A stretch of DNA of 64,000 bases from JAPPOI01 sp028818055 (lineage in GTDB: Bacteria; Pseudomonadota; Alphaproteobacteria; Rhodobacterales; Rhodobacteraceae): the NCBI GenBank assembly GCA_965267405.1, contig OZ253954.1:3038001-3102000 (forward strand), written 5' to 3'. Shown here in pieces: positions 7,890 to 16,798 of this stretch (its first letter is position 1; every line of letters starts with the position of its first letter). The position numbers and the translations under genes were made by a program. Below the pieces are notes generated by a model. The model saw nothing but the letters and a program-made list of their open reading frames with translations, was not told the origin of the DNA and did not search any database.

Positions 7890-8872
7890 ACAACTTCCTC
7901 GAACAGCTTAATATCAATACGGCCTCGGAGGCGTCGTTCATCATTTATGTGATGATCTTCCTTGGCGTCTTGCTGGCTTTTGAGGGCATCCGCCAACTTC
8001 TGTACAAGGGCGAGACGCAGTCGGAAGCACGCAACCGTCGCATGCGTCTCTTGTCGCAGGGCAATACATCCGAAGAAGTCTTTCGCATTTTGAACAGCCA
8101 GCGCGACGGCAATCAGGGAAAATTTTCCCCGATCAGTCAATTGCGACACCTGCTTCAGCGAGCTGGTTTTCCGGATGTCACGTGGAGATTGACCATCGGC
8201 GCATTGGTTATTGGTGCGCTGATATCGTTTGTCCTGAGCAATTACTTGGCTCCTCAAATCGCAGTTTTTGCGGCCTTCGTACTGACGGTCGCCCTGCCGG
8301 TGCTTGGGTTAGTTGCAGTTGCACAGGAACGCAGCAAGAAACTGGTCGCCCAGCTTCCGGATGCGCTTGACCTTATGGCGCGAGGGCTTCGTGTGGGTCA
8401 CCCCCTGGCTGTTACAGTTGGTAGTGTCGCGACCGATATGCCGGACCCGATCGGAAGCGAGTTTGGCTTGATCCAAGATCAGGTCAACTTTGGCGACGAT
8501 ATCACGACAGCTTTCCGCGACTTTGCGGACCGTACCGAGGTAGAGGACACGCGCTTCCTGGCCGTGAGTGTCGGAATTCAACACGGTACAGGCGGTAATT
8601 TGGGTCGGGTGCTTCAGATCCTGTCCAAAGTCATTCGCGACCGCGCCTTGATGCGCAAAAAGATCCGGGCCATTTCCAGTGAGGGTCGCTTGTCTGCGAT
8701 AATTCTCACCGTGCTGCCGGCTGCGATCTTTTTGTCGATCCACCTGACAACGCCATCTTTCTATTCCGACGTGTCGGATGACCCGCTCTTTATCCCGTTC
8801 ATGTCGGCGATTGTCGGTCTCATCGTTTTGCAGGGCCTGATCCTGCGACGCCTCGTCAACATCCGTTACTAG
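7886..8872 (+). CDS. tadB: Tad inner-membrane platform protein TadB
   Basis: A 328-residue T2SF/GspF-family membrane protein. Hydrophobic segments lie near the N-terminus (about 18-38), at about 110-150 (two), and at the C-terminus (about 270-320, two). The cytosolic GspF domain contains QLPDALDLMARGLRVGHPL and GTGGNLGRVLQ. TadB and TadC form the platform that couples CpaF to pilin assembly. Start and stop spacing shows tight coupling with cpaF and tadC. Confidence 0.95.
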   Translation: MNNFLEQLNINTASEASFIIYVMIFLGVLLAFEGIRQLLYKGETQSEARNRRMRLLSQGNTSEEVFRILNSQRDGNQGKFSPISQLRHLLQRAGFPDVTWRLTIGALVIGALISFVLSNYLAPQIAVFAAFVLTVALPVLGLVAVAQERSKKLVAQLPDALDLMARGLRVGHPLAVTVGSVATDMPDPIGSEFGLIQDQVNFGDDITTAFRDFADRTEVEDTRFLAVSVGIQHGTGGNLGRVLQILSKVIRDRALMRKKIRAISSEGRLSAIILTVLPAAIFLSIHLTTPSFYSDVSDDPLFIPFMSAIVGLIVLQGLILRRLVNIRY

Positions 8873-8882
8873 GTTTTTCGCT

Positions 8883-9872
8883 ATGGAACAGTTGATCAAC
8901 AACGTACTCGAACAGCTCCAGGCATCGCCTGAAGTCATGACTTTGTCAGTGCTTGCCGTCGGCGTCATGATCATGGTCTACGGCGTTTCTCAGGCCTTTG
9001 CAGGTCCGACTGCCGAGGTCCGTCGCCTCGGAGCCGGCTCGGCCCGCCATAGCGCATCCGCGGACTACGATCTTGTCCGTGGCGACGACAACGACACCTT
9101 TGGGTTGCTCAGGGCGTTTGTGCCGACGTCCGAGAAAGATCGGACACGCATCCGGTCTATGCTTCGCAAGGCGGGTGTTCAGCGACGGAATGCTGTCGTT
9201 CTATATTATCTGACGCGGTCGGCGCTCGGATTTGGGATGCCGCTGGCCTACATTGCCGCTCTGCAGCTTCCACCAGACATTCAGTCCCAGTACGGACTGA
9301 CGGATTACCTTTCCGGTCAGTCATTCGCCACCATGTTCTATGTTGTGACCGTTTTGGCCTTGGTGGGCTTTTACCTTCCTTCGTTTTGGTTGAAGCGGAA
9401 GATCGCGGCGCGGAAACAGCGTATCTGGGAGGCGATGCCGAATGCTCTCGACCTGCTTCAGGTCTCGGTCGAAGCGGGCTTGAGTTTCGATGCTGCGATT
9501 GTTCGCGTCAGCCATGAACTGTCTGGTGTTGCTCCTGATATTGCAGCCGAATTCATGATGTTAGAGCTTGAAATTCAAGCTGGTAAGGACAAGCAAAAAG
9601 CCTTTCTCGACATGGCAGATCGAACAAGTGTCGAAGAAATGGCGGCCTTTGCCAACGTCATCTTACAAGCTGGCCAATACGGCACGAGTATTTCGAATGC
9701 TCTGACAACTTATGCCGACGAAATGCGTCTATCGCGAGAGTTACGTGCGCAAGAGAAGGCAAACCGTTTGCCTGTGCAAATGTCCGGTGTGATGGCGGTC
9801 ATGATGATGCCAGCTTTGCTGATCATCTGTCTCGCACCGATGCTGATCCGCTGGGTTCGGATGTTCGGGTAG
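8883..9872 (+). CDS. tadC: Tad inner-membrane platform protein TadC
   Basis: A 329-residue T2SF/GspF-family partner of TadB. It shows an N-terminal membrane segment, a central pair near 110-170, and a C-terminal pair ending with MSGVMAVMMMPALLIICLAP. The GspF signature region reads AMPNALDLLQVSVEAGLSFDAA. It is the last gene of the operon here. A hairpin follows 14 bases later, and no tadD or other accessory gene comes after it. Confidence 0.95.
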   Translation: MEQLINNVLEQLQASPEVMTLSVLAVGVMIMVYGVSQAFAGPTAEVRRLGAGSARHSASADYDLVRGDDNDTFGLLRAFVPTSEKDRTRIRSMLRKAGVQRRNAVVLYYLTRSALGFGMPLAYIAALQLPPDIQSQYGLTDYLSGQSFATMFYVVTVLALVGFYLPSFWLKRKIAARKQRIWEAMPNALDLLQVSVEAGLSFDAAIVRVSHELSGVAPDIAAEFMMLELEIQAGKDKQKAFLDMADRTSVEEMAAFANVILQAGQYGTSISNALTTYADEMRLSRELRAQEKANRLPVQMSGVMAVMMMPALLIICLAPMLIRWVRMFG

Positions 9873-9885
9873 GTTTGTATGATCG

Positions 9886-9915
9886 AAACCCTGATGAAGT
9901 GCCTGTCAGGGTTTT
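9886..9915 (+). terminator. Probable terminator of the Tad operon
   Basis: A perfect 9-bp stem (AAACCCTGA and TCAGGGTTT) with an 11-nt loop ends in four T residues, 14 bases after the tadC stop. This is the best candidate for the operon end. Confidence 0.6.
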
Positions 9916-10227
9916 GAAGTAATCAGCAAGTTCAAAAACGCACGAAAGACCAAGATTTGTTCGGTCGGGTTGATACGCACGAGCAGGCCTCGTTGAAGCT
10001 CCAAACCGTCTTCGACGACGCAGACGGGATGACCGGTTGGCACTTTTCCAACAACTCCCAAGAAGATCACCGGTAATTTGCAACAGCTGGCCCTAAACAA
10101 AAATGTGTCGGCAGCTTCTGCTGTTCGCACGTTGGCAAGACAAGGCGCGCAACTTTTGGATAAAGCCTGGCACGGACGGGGAGTTTTTGCGCGGCATTTC
10201 CAGCAAACAACGATTTTAAATGACTTG

Positions 10228-10272
10228 CTGAAACGCTTCAGGTTCCAGCGGCAAGTGCCCCCCGCCGCTGGA
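10228..10272 (-). terminator. Tandem hairpins after the VPLPA-CTERM gene
   Basis: On the minus strand, 8 bases past the stop, comes a 9-bp stem (TCCAGCGGC and GCCGCTGGA, 11-nt loop), then a smaller CTGAA/TTCAG hairpin. No T-run follows. This probably marks the 3' end of the short transcript. Confidence 0.5.
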
Positions 10273-10279
10273 TATGGCA

Positions 10280-10969
10280 TTAGCTTTTGCGCTTGCGTGC
10301 AATTCCAAGCCCACCAAGCGCACCCATCAAGAGCAACGCTGATGCTGGCAAAGGTACCGGAGCAAGGTCGATATTCACGTCACCTTGGCGGCCAATTATG
10401 CCACAAAGGTTGTACGCGTTGTTGCTACAGCTGCTGCCGGCGTTGACGAAGAACCAGTTGGCCATACCAAAATTGCTGTTCTTGTTGTTGGCTTCAGTAC
10501 CAATTTGAACAGCATAGGTGTTGTCAGCTGGTGTCGGCATTGCCGAGACAGTAAAGTCGATACCGGCGAAGACGCCTGTACCTGTCATAGTCCCGCCGAG
10601 CATCGCCAAGAAGAATGTGTCGGACTGAACCGACGATCCGTTCTCGGACTTGAACTTCGGGTTGTTGTTGTAGGCCGACAGATCATACGAGTAATCGAAC
10701 GAAATATCGAAACCTCCAGCAACGACTTGCGACGTTGTGGAACCGGTCAAAGAACCTGTTCCAGCATGACTATCCAAGGTCAAAAGACCGGCTGGATCGA
10801 AATCAAAGTCACGATTGTCGCCGCCACCTGGCATAGCACTAAGCCAGACGCTGTGATCGCTTCCAAAGCCAACGGCTGAGGTCGCACTGTAGCTAACGGT
10901 CGACGCGAACGCCGGAGCCGCCAATAGCGCTGTTGCAGCAGCGCACGCTAGTAGTGTTGATTTGGACAT
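10280..10969 (-). CDS. VPLPA-CTERM sorting-domain surface protein
   Basis: A 229-residue secreted protein. The N-terminal signal peptide (positively charged start, then ACAAATALLAAPAFA) is cleaved near residue 22. The body is Ser/Thr/Asn/Gly-rich with four cysteines in the last third (residues about 180-195). The C-terminus is a textbook tripartite VPLPA-CTERM signal: VPLPASALLLMGALGGLG followed by ARKRKS. Such tails are recognised by exosortase-type enzymes in Rhodobacterales; no exosortase is in this window. Specific function unknown. It is a single-gene unit next to, but convergent with, the Tad operon, so both could shape the cell surface. Confidence 0.9.
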   Translation of the reverse strand: MSKSTLLACAAATALLAAPAFASTVSYSATSAVGFGSDHSVWLSAMPGGGDNRDFDFDPAGLLTLDSHAGTGSLTGSTTSQVVAGGFDISFDYSYDLSAYNNNPKFKSENGSSVQSDTFFLAMLGGTMTGTGVFAGIDFTVSAMPTPADNTYAVQIGTEANNKNSNFGMANWFFVNAGSSCSNNAYNLCGIIGRQGDVNIDLAPVPLPASALLLMGALGGLGIARKRKS

Positions 10970-11205
10970 ACTTTCCCCTCACTGGTTAATCAACGCCCTG
11001 CGATTAGGGGGATTCGCCTTCTCCGATAAGGGGAAATCTCCGGCAAGCACATCAAATACACCCACCGTGTAATGCGGCGGTTGAGCCACTTTTCGGACCG
11101 CTCACCACGAAGTAGTAAAATTGCGATCTGGAAGCGTCGCAAATGGGCCATTACATTCCGGCACTCTTGCGTGATACTGAAGAAAATTTCTCATGGAGCG
11201 CCGCA

Positions 11206-12393
11206 ATGTCGAACTCGTTCATTGAGCATCTGTCGTCTGAATTAGAGGGTTTGAGGACTGCCGGTCTCTACAAAACCGAAAGAGTAATCACGTCAGCGCA
11301 GTCGGCTTCCATCGATTTGGAGTCCGGACGCCAAGTCGTGAATTTGTGCGCGAATAACTATCTCGGCCTATCCGACCATCCTGCCTTGATCGAAGCGGCG
11401 AAAGACGCGTTGGATAACCGGGGCTACGGCATGTCTTCCGTCAGGTTTATCTGTGGTACGCAGGACATTCATAAAGAGCTGGAGGCGAAGCTTTCGGCGT
11501 TTCTTGGGTTCGAAGACACGATCCTCTATTCCAGTTGCTTCGACGCCAACGCCGGCCTGTTTGAAACACTGCTGGGCCCCGAAGATGCGATCATTTCAGA
11601 CGCCTTAAATCACGCGTCGATTATAGATGGTGTTCGGTTGTGCAAAGCGAAGCGCTTTCGCTATGCCAACTCAGACATGTTGGACTTGAGGGCGCAACTG
11701 GAAGCCGCACGGGACAGCCGTTTCAAGATGATTGTAACGGACGGTGTCTTCTCGATGGACGGATACATCGCAAACCTGAATGCGATCTGCGATCTGGCGG
11801 ACGAGTTTGATGCGTTGGTCGTCGTCGACGACAGCCATGCCGTCGGCTTTCTTGGTAAAACGGGTCGAGGGAGCATTGAGCACTGCGGTGTGATGGGACG
11901 TGTCGATATCGTTACGGGCACGTTGGGCAAAGCTTTGGGTGGTGCGTCGGGCGGCTACACAAGTGGAAAGCGCGAAGTCGTTGATTGGCTGCGCCAAAGG
12001 TCTCGACCATACCTTTTCTCGAATTCGCTTGCTCCGGTCATAGCGGCAACATCGATCAAGGTTTTGGACATGATTTCGCAAACCACTGAACTGCGCGACA
12101 AACTAATGGAAAACGCAGCTTACTTTCGGAGAGAAATGACGGATTTCGGCTTCGATCTACTTCCCGGCGAACATCCGATTATTCCTGTCATGCTGCGTGA
12201 CCCGAAGCTTGCCCAAGAAATGGCTGCGCAACTCGACACCATGGGAATATATGTGGCCCCCTTCAGTTTTCCGGTGGTCCCCCGCGGACAAGACAGAATA
12301 CGCACCCAGATGTCGGCTGCCCACAGCCGCGATGACCTTGATCAAGCTATCTCGGCCTTTCAGGAAGTGGGCCGTAACTTGGACGTTTTGTGA
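11206..12393 (+). CDS. kbl: Glycine C-acetyltransferase (2-amino-3-ketobutyrate CoA ligase)
   Basis: A 395-residue PLP enzyme that cleaves 2-amino-3-ketobutyrate with CoA to glycine and acetyl-CoA, the second step of threonine catabolism. It belongs to the alpha-oxoamine synthase family. The PLP lysine is in GTLGKALGGASGG (about Lys242), with DDSHAVGFLGKTGRG before it and VCANNYLG-like NLCANNYLGL near residue 50. The start at 11206, with GGAGCG upstream, gives the standard family length; an upstream in-frame ATG would add 21 unrelated residues. It lies upstream of tdh, as in many bacteria, but a methyltransferase gene is inserted between them. Confidence 0.96.
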   Translation: MSNSFIEHLSSELEGLRTAGLYKTERVITSAQSASIDLESGRQVVNLCANNYLGLSDHPALIEAAKDALDNRGYGMSSVRFICGTQDIHKELEAKLSAFLGFEDTILYSSCFDANAGLFETLLGPEDAIISDALNHASIIDGVRLCKAKRFRYANSDMLDLRAQLEAARDSRFKMIVTDGVFSMDGYIANLNAICDLADEFDALVVVDDSHAVGFLGKTGRGSIEHCGVMGRVDIVTGTLGKALGGASGGYTSGKREVVDWLRQRSRPYLFSNSLAPVIAATSIKVLDMISQTTELRDKLMENAAYFRREMTDFGFDLLPGEHPIIPVMLRDPKLAQEMAAQLDTMGIYVAPFSFPVVPRGQDRIRTQMSAAHSRDDLDQAISAFQEVGRNLDVL

Positions 12394-13031
12394 TGGCAAA
12401 CTCAGCCGATGAAGTACCAGCACTTGACCGGTATCGGCGCAATGCAGAGCGGTTGGGGGCGAGGTTTCTTGGCCTTTCATCCGAGTACGTCCTGCGGTCG
12501 GTTGCAACGTTTATTCCAACTGAGCCAGCACATATTCTCGATGTCGGTGCGGGAAGTGGTAGAGATGCGTTGTGGTTTGCGCGGCACGGCCACAATGTCA
12601 CCGCTGTCGAACCGGTTGAAGAAATGTCGGATCAAGCCGAAGGGCTGCCAGGATCGGAAAAAGTTGAATGGATCAGTGACCACCTTCCTTTGCTCGAGCA
12701 TCTTAAGGACAGAGCAGGTCGGTATGATTTTTGCCTGTTGTCTGGCGTTTGGCACCATGTTCCGGACGTGCATCGATCCACAGCGCTTTCGACTTTGGTG
12801 AAGCTTCTCGGCTCAGGGGGCTATCTGGCTATGTCTCTTCGACTGGGATCGGACACCGATGGCAAAACAAACTTTGATATCGATATTGAAGACACGATAG
12901 CACTGGCCGAGAGAGTCGGATTATTGCTTCGGCACCGCGCACGAACACAATCAAATCAGCCCGCGAATATCGCTGCGGGTGTTGAGTGGGAGTGGCTGGT
13001 TTTTGAAAAACGGGCAGGGAATGCGACATGA
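12393..13031 (+). CDS. Class I SAM-dependent methyltransferase in the threonine operon
   Basis: About 212 residues with a Rossmann-type methyltransferase core. Motif I is ILDVGAGSGRDALWFA at about 48-63, an acidic residue ends strand beta2 in VTAVEPVEEM, and a motif IV-like stretch is LLSGVWHHVPD. The substrate cannot be inferred. The start overlaps the kbl stop (TGATG) and the stop overlaps the tdh start (ATGA), so all three are almost certainly co-translated. This insertion between kbl and tdh is unusual compared with the E. coli arrangement. Confidence 0.88.
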   Translation: MANSADEVPALDRYRRNAERLGARFLGLSSEYVLRSVATFIPTEPAHILDVGAGSGRDALWFARHGHNVTAVEPVEEMSDQAEGLPGSEKVEWISDHLPLLEHLKDRAGRYDFCLLSGVWHHVPDVHRSTALSTLVKLLGSGGYLAMSLRLGSDTDGKTNFDIDIEDTIALAERVGLLLRHRARTQSNQPANIAAGVEWEWLVFEKRAGNAT

Positions 13032-14065
13032 ACAATGAGATGAAGGCGCTCGTGAAATCAAAGCCCGAACCGGGTCTTTGGATGGAACGGGTTCCGGTGC
13101 CAGAGCCCGGACCGGACGAGGTCCTGATCAAAGTTCGGAAGTCGGCGATTTGTGGAACGGATGTTCACATTTGGAAGTGGGACGAATGGTCGGCCAAGAC
13201 GGTTCCGGTTCCGATGGTCGTTGGCCATGAATTTTGCGGCGAGATCGTCGACACCGGACCGGCGGCCACGAAGTATCAGCGCGGTCAACGTGTTTCGGGC
13301 GAAGGTCACGTTGTTTGTGGAACATGCCGGAACTGCAGGGCGGGACGTGGCCATCTTTGCCGGAATACACTTGGCGTGGGCGTGAACCGACCGGGGTCAT
13401 TCGCGGAGTTTCTTTGCATACCGGAAAGCAATGTCGTGCCGATTCCGGATGATATCCCAGACGAGATCGCGGCGATATTCGATCCATTTGGAAATGCTGT
13501 ACACACGGCCCTCAGTTTCGATCTAGTCGGAGAAGACGTTCTTGTTACAGGTGCGGGCCCAATTGGCATCATGGGTGCCTTGGTCGCTCAAAAAGTCGGG
13601 GCGCGGAAAGTGGTCATAACCGACATTGCACCTTATCGGCTGGAGCTTGCCCGGAAAATGGGGGTTCAACATGTGGTCGATGTCGGCAACGAAGCATTAC
13701 GCGATGTGATGGACGAAATCGGAATGACCGAGGGGTTCGATGTTGGGCTCGAGATGTCAGGTGCATCTGCGGCCATGCGTCAGATGATCGCTCGGATGAA
13801 TAACGGCGGAAAGATTGCGCTGCTTGGCATTGCGCCCACAGAATTTGCAGTCGATTGGAACGAGATCATCTTCAAGATGCTGACTGTCAAAGGAATTTAC
13901 GGTCGGGAGATGTTTGAGACGTGGTACAAGATGATCGCGTTGGTTCAATCCGGCCTCGATATCTCTGACCTGATTACGCACCGCATATCTATCGATGATT
14001 TTGAACAAGGGTTCGCCGTGATGTTGGCCGGTGATGCCGGCAAGGTCGTAATGGATTGGGGTTGA
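13028..14065 (+). CDS. tdh: L-threonine 3-dehydrogenase
   Basis: A 345-residue zinc alcohol-dehydrogenase-family enzyme that oxidises threonine to 2-amino-3-ketobutyrate with NAD+. The catalytic zinc site is Cys42 in CGTDVHIWKWDEW, with His67-Glu68 in VVGHEF. The structural zinc cysteines are near 97, 100, 103 and 111 (CGTCRNC and HLCRNT). The cofactor loop is GAGPIGIMGA. All key residues are intact. It works with kbl to make glycine and acetyl-CoA and ends four bases before the convergent response-regulator gene. Confidence 0.96.
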   Translation: MNNEMKALVKSKPEPGLWMERVPVPEPGPDEVLIKVRKSAICGTDVHIWKWDEWSAKTVPVPMVVGHEFCGEIVDTGPAATKYQRGQRVSGEGHVVCGTCRNCRAGRGHLCRNTLGVGVNRPGSFAEFLCIPESNVVPIPDDIPDEIAAIFDPFGNAVHTALSFDLVGEDVLVTGAGPIGIMGALVAQKVGARKVVITDIAPYRLELARKMGVQHVVDVGNEALRDVMDEIGMTEGFDVGLEMSGASAAMRQMIARMNNGGKIALLGIAPTEFAVDWNEIIFKMLTVKGIYGREMFETWYKMIALVQSGLDISDLITHRISIDDFEQGFAVMLAGDAGKVVMDWG

Positions 14066-14069
14066 TCGG

Positions 14070-14780
14070 CTAGGCCTCAATATCGGCGATGAAAATGTAA
14101 CCGGCACCGTAGATCGTTTTGATGATCTCCGAGTTGCTGGCCTGATCGTTGAACTTCGATCTTAGGCGCGAGATGCGCACGTCGATCGTTCTGTCGTAGA
14201 ATTCTCCGGTACCATCATCCAGTTGATCGAGGATCTGCTGCCGGGTAATCAGACGGTTTGGCGCCTTCAGGAAGATCTGCAGTACCTGACACTCGCCAGA
14301 AGACAAACGTCGTGAAAGACCTGATTGATGCGAAATCAGATGCTGATCCAGATCCACTTCCCAGCCTGAGAACCGAACAACTTTCCCACTTCCAGCCGAG
14401 ACATCGCTTGGCTGACTTCGACGGATAAGCGCCCGAGTTCGCGCAACCAGTTCCGCAACCTCGAATGGCTTTGTCATGTAGTCGTCAGCGCCAAGTTCGA
14501 GGCCTACGATGCGGTCCTGAACCGCAGAACGCCCGGAAACGATCAGAATGGAACAATCTGACTTGGCGGCGATTGCATTAACTAATGTCAGGCCATCTTT
14601 GTCAGGCAACCCCAAGTCAACGATACTTACTGCAGGTTCCAGTGTTTCGAACGCACGTTCAAAATCTCTGGCACGTGAAAAGCTTACCGCACGAAAGCCC
14701 GCATCTTCCAAGGCCTTTACAACCAAGTTGGCAATCTCGGCATTGTCTTCGACGATGGCTATGACGGGCAATTGGTTCAT
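14070..14780 (-). CDS. OmpR-family response regulator
   Basis: A 236-residue two-component regulator. The receiver domain (about 1-120) has the acidic cluster IVEDNAE, the phospho-acceptor Asp in SIVDLGLPDKDG, and the conserved Lys in DYMTKPFE. The C-terminal winged helix (about 135-230) includes RTIDVRISRLRSKF and ends with IKTIYGAGYIF. It is translated from an ATGA overlap with the PAS hybrid kinase, its probable phosphodonor. Target genes unknown. Confidence 0.93.
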   Translation of the reverse strand: MNQLPVIAIVEDNAEIANLVVKALEDAGFRAVSFSRARDFERAFETLEPAVSIVDLGLPDKDGLTLVNAIAAKSDCSILIVSGRSAVQDRIVGLELGADDYMTKPFEVAELVARTRALIRRSQPSDVSAGSGKVVRFSGWEVDLDQHLISHQSGLSRRLSSGECQVLQIFLKAPNRLITRQQILDQLDDGTGEFYDRTIDVRISRLRSKFNDQASNSEIIKTIYGAGYIFIADIEA

Positions 14781-16705
14781 TCTGGAAGAATCCGCGAGAT
14801 CTCCAGCGCCAAGGCGTCATGGGTAAATGGCTTCTTTAGAACGGGGAATGCCGCTTCGGCATTGGCCCAAAGTGCATCGGTGTCTGGCAGTCCCGAAATG
14901 ATCAGGGTCGGCAACTCAGGTCGTCTGGACTTCACCTGCGTGGCAAAGTCGTAACCGGTCTTGTGGCTCCCAAGGACCAAATCGGTAATGATCAGAGAAA
15001 GGTCGGGAAGAGTGGCCAATGTCTCGGCTTCTTCGATGGTGTTGGTTTCAACAACGACGTGCCCCAACCGTCGCAATTGCGTTCGGATGCTCTGGCGAAT
15101 TGTGTCGTCATCTTCGACCAAAAGGACCATACCAGGTGCGGTATCTTTGGCGGTTTCGTAAGGGATCTTAATCGATACCCAAGCACCACCGTTCTCGCGG
15201 TTTCCAAACTTCAGTTGCCCGCCGCTGGATTTTGCAAAGTCGAACGCGGTTGGAAGGCCAAGCCCTCTGCCTGTCCCGCCGCCTTTGGTTGAGAAGAAGG
15301 GGGCCAGAGCATTTGTAAGAGCGGTTTCGTTGAAGCCGGGACCGTTATCCTCGACAAGCATTGTCAGACTGCCCGTGTCATCGTGAGAAATGGTTAGATT
15401 GACGTCAGACACAGTGTTTGCGGCCTCGACGGAGTTAAGAACAAGGTTCAGCAAGGCGTCCTGAGCAAAGCCTGGATCAAACACCAACAACGGATCATCT
15501 ACCGTGCTTGTGACAGTTACCACCACGTTGTCTGGCGCCACAGCAGTTGCCATGTGATCGATATCGCGGGTGAATGCTTCCAGGTCCACCGGCTGGGCTT
15601 CAATCCGACGCCGCGCGTCGATGCGGCCCAGGCCTTTAACCAATTCACCACCTCGAAGGGCCGCCGATTTAATAACTTCGCTGATTTGCGCGATGTCATC
15701 CCGCTCTGTTGCGATGGACGCCAGACGATCCTGCTGTCCAAGGATGACTGTCAGCAGGTTTGAAAAGTCGTGCGCCAGTCCACTTGTGATCTGGGCCGCC
15801 AATTCTCGACGCCGTGCGTGTGTCAACGCCTCACGCGCTGCAGCCTCATCAGTGACATCCGCTGAAAGTACGTAGACTCCAACGATTTGGCTGTTGGGTG
15901 CGCGTTCGGGTGTAAACGCCACGCGGATATGACGGTCAGATTCTTCATCATGAAACTCGAACGCCGGGGTTTGACCGCGCAACGCCTTGGCGAACTCAGG
16001 TTCGAGCTTTTCCCAAACGGCTTCGCCCAAGACTTGCCTGAAGTGCTTTCCAATTATGTCAGTTTCGGCTTGTGGCAGAATGCTTTTCAGCTTGCGGTTT
16101 GAGTATGTATAGACACCCTTGGCATCCACGTGCGCAATATGCGCCGGTATCATTGCATTGGTGTGCGAAAGCTGGCTCTGGCTGGCTGTAAGCTCTCGCT
16201 GAGCTTCCTCCAACGCAGCAATCGTTGACGACAGCTGTCGGTTTGTTTGGGACAGCTCTTCAGATCGATTCAGCAGTTCGTCGGACAGATCGGCCGAATG
16301 CGAACGCAGCAGCGCCTCCTGCCGTTTGATTTCCGTGATGTCGGTGTAAACCGCGACCCATCCTCCTTGCCGAAGGGGGCTGCCCTCAACCGATATCGTC
16401 ATGCCATTGGGACGGGTGCGTTCGACATAGTGTGGCTCGAAAGTTAGAGCCTGCTGAACACGACCCTCGACAAACTCTTCAATATCGCTGATCTCACCAT
16501 AATCTCCACGTTCGGCAAGGTGTTGAATAGTATCGCGAAATGATGCGCCTGCTTGCGTTAACCGCGTCGGCAAATCGAACATGTCGCGAAAGCGCTTATT
16601 GGCGACGACAAGCTTCAGATCGCTGTCATATATCGAAAGCGCCTGCTTGATCAGGTTCAACCCTGAGCGGGTCATTTCCTCAATTTCCGGCGTTCCTGTG
16701 GGCAT
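14777..16705 (-). CDS. PAS-domain hybrid sensor histidine kinase
   Basis: About 642 residues, with no transmembrane segment, so probably cytosolic. Order: a PAS domain at about 15-135 (ALSIYDSDLKLVVANKRF), a coiled coil at about 140-195, a second PAS at about 200-320 (YTYSNRKLKSILPQAE), then HisKA with the phospho-acceptor His in TSGLAHDFSNLLTVILGQ. HATPase follows (NLVLNSVEAAN, VEDNGPGF, GRGLGLPTAFDFAKSSGG), and a C-terminal receiver (VLLVEDDD, phospho-Asp in ITDLVLG) ends the protein. The in-frame upstream region reaches into the divergent acyl-CoA synthetase gene and lacks domain sequence, so I start at the ATG at 16705. It pairs with the downstream OmpR-type regulator. Confidence 0.88.
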   Translation of the reverse strand: MPTGTPEIEEMTRSGLNLIKQALSIYDSDLKLVVANKRFRDMFDLPTRLTQAGASFRDTIQHLAERGDYGEISDIEEFVEGRVQQALTFEPHYVERTRPNGMTISVEGSPLRQGGWVAVYTDITEIKRQEALLRSHSADLSDELLNRSEELSQTNRQLSSTIAALEEAQRELTASQSQLSHTNAMIPAHIAHVDAKGVYTYSNRKLKSILPQAETDIIGKHFRQVLGEAVWEKLEPEFAKALRGQTPAFEFHDEESDRHIRVAFTPERAPNSQIVGVYVLSADVTDEAAAREALTHARRRELAAQITSGLAHDFSNLLTVILGQQDRLASIATERDDIAQISEVIKSAALRGGELVKGLGRIDARRRIEAQPVDLEAFTRDIDHMATAVAPDNVVVTVTSTVDDPLLVFDPGFAQDALLNLVLNSVEAANTVSDVNLTISHDDTGSLTMLVEDNGPGFNETALTNALAPFFSTKGGGTGRGLGLPTAFDFAKSSGGQLKFGNRENGGAWVSIKIPYETAKDTAPGMVLLVEDDDTIRQSIRTQLRRLGHVVVETNTIEEAETLATLPDLSLIITDLVLGSHKTGYDFATQVKSRRPELPTLIISGLPDTDALWANAEAAFPVLKKPFTHDALALEISRILPE

Positions 16706-16798
16706 GAAGAAAGGCGTAGCACCGCAATTCGACCAGTGGAAGCAAGAACGCCCACCTGCAAGAATTCGTAAAATTTGCGAAATAATTTGGAAAAGGTA

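Larger units (their letters stand above)
9873..10279. other. Intergenic region between tadC and the VPLPA-CTERM gene; no convincing gene
   Basis: About 400 bases holding two convergent 3' structures and no gene I can support. Open frames exist on both strands. The minus-strand frame would start in a TAATG overlap with the VPLPA gene stop, but its product is unusually cysteine- and lysine-rich, resembles no family I know, and would end inside the Tad terminator hairpin. Confidence 0.5.

Noticed and set aside
9906..10280. Minus-strand ORF of 124 codons downstream of the VPLPA gene
   Set aside because: It starts in a TAATG overlap, but the product is unusually cysteine-rich, resembles no family, and its end lies in the Tad terminator hairpin.
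10078..10446. Plus-strand ORF of 122 codons overlapping the VPLPA gene
   Set aside because: It is antisense to a well-supported gene and its second half is a cysteine-rich shadow of the VPLPA coding strand.
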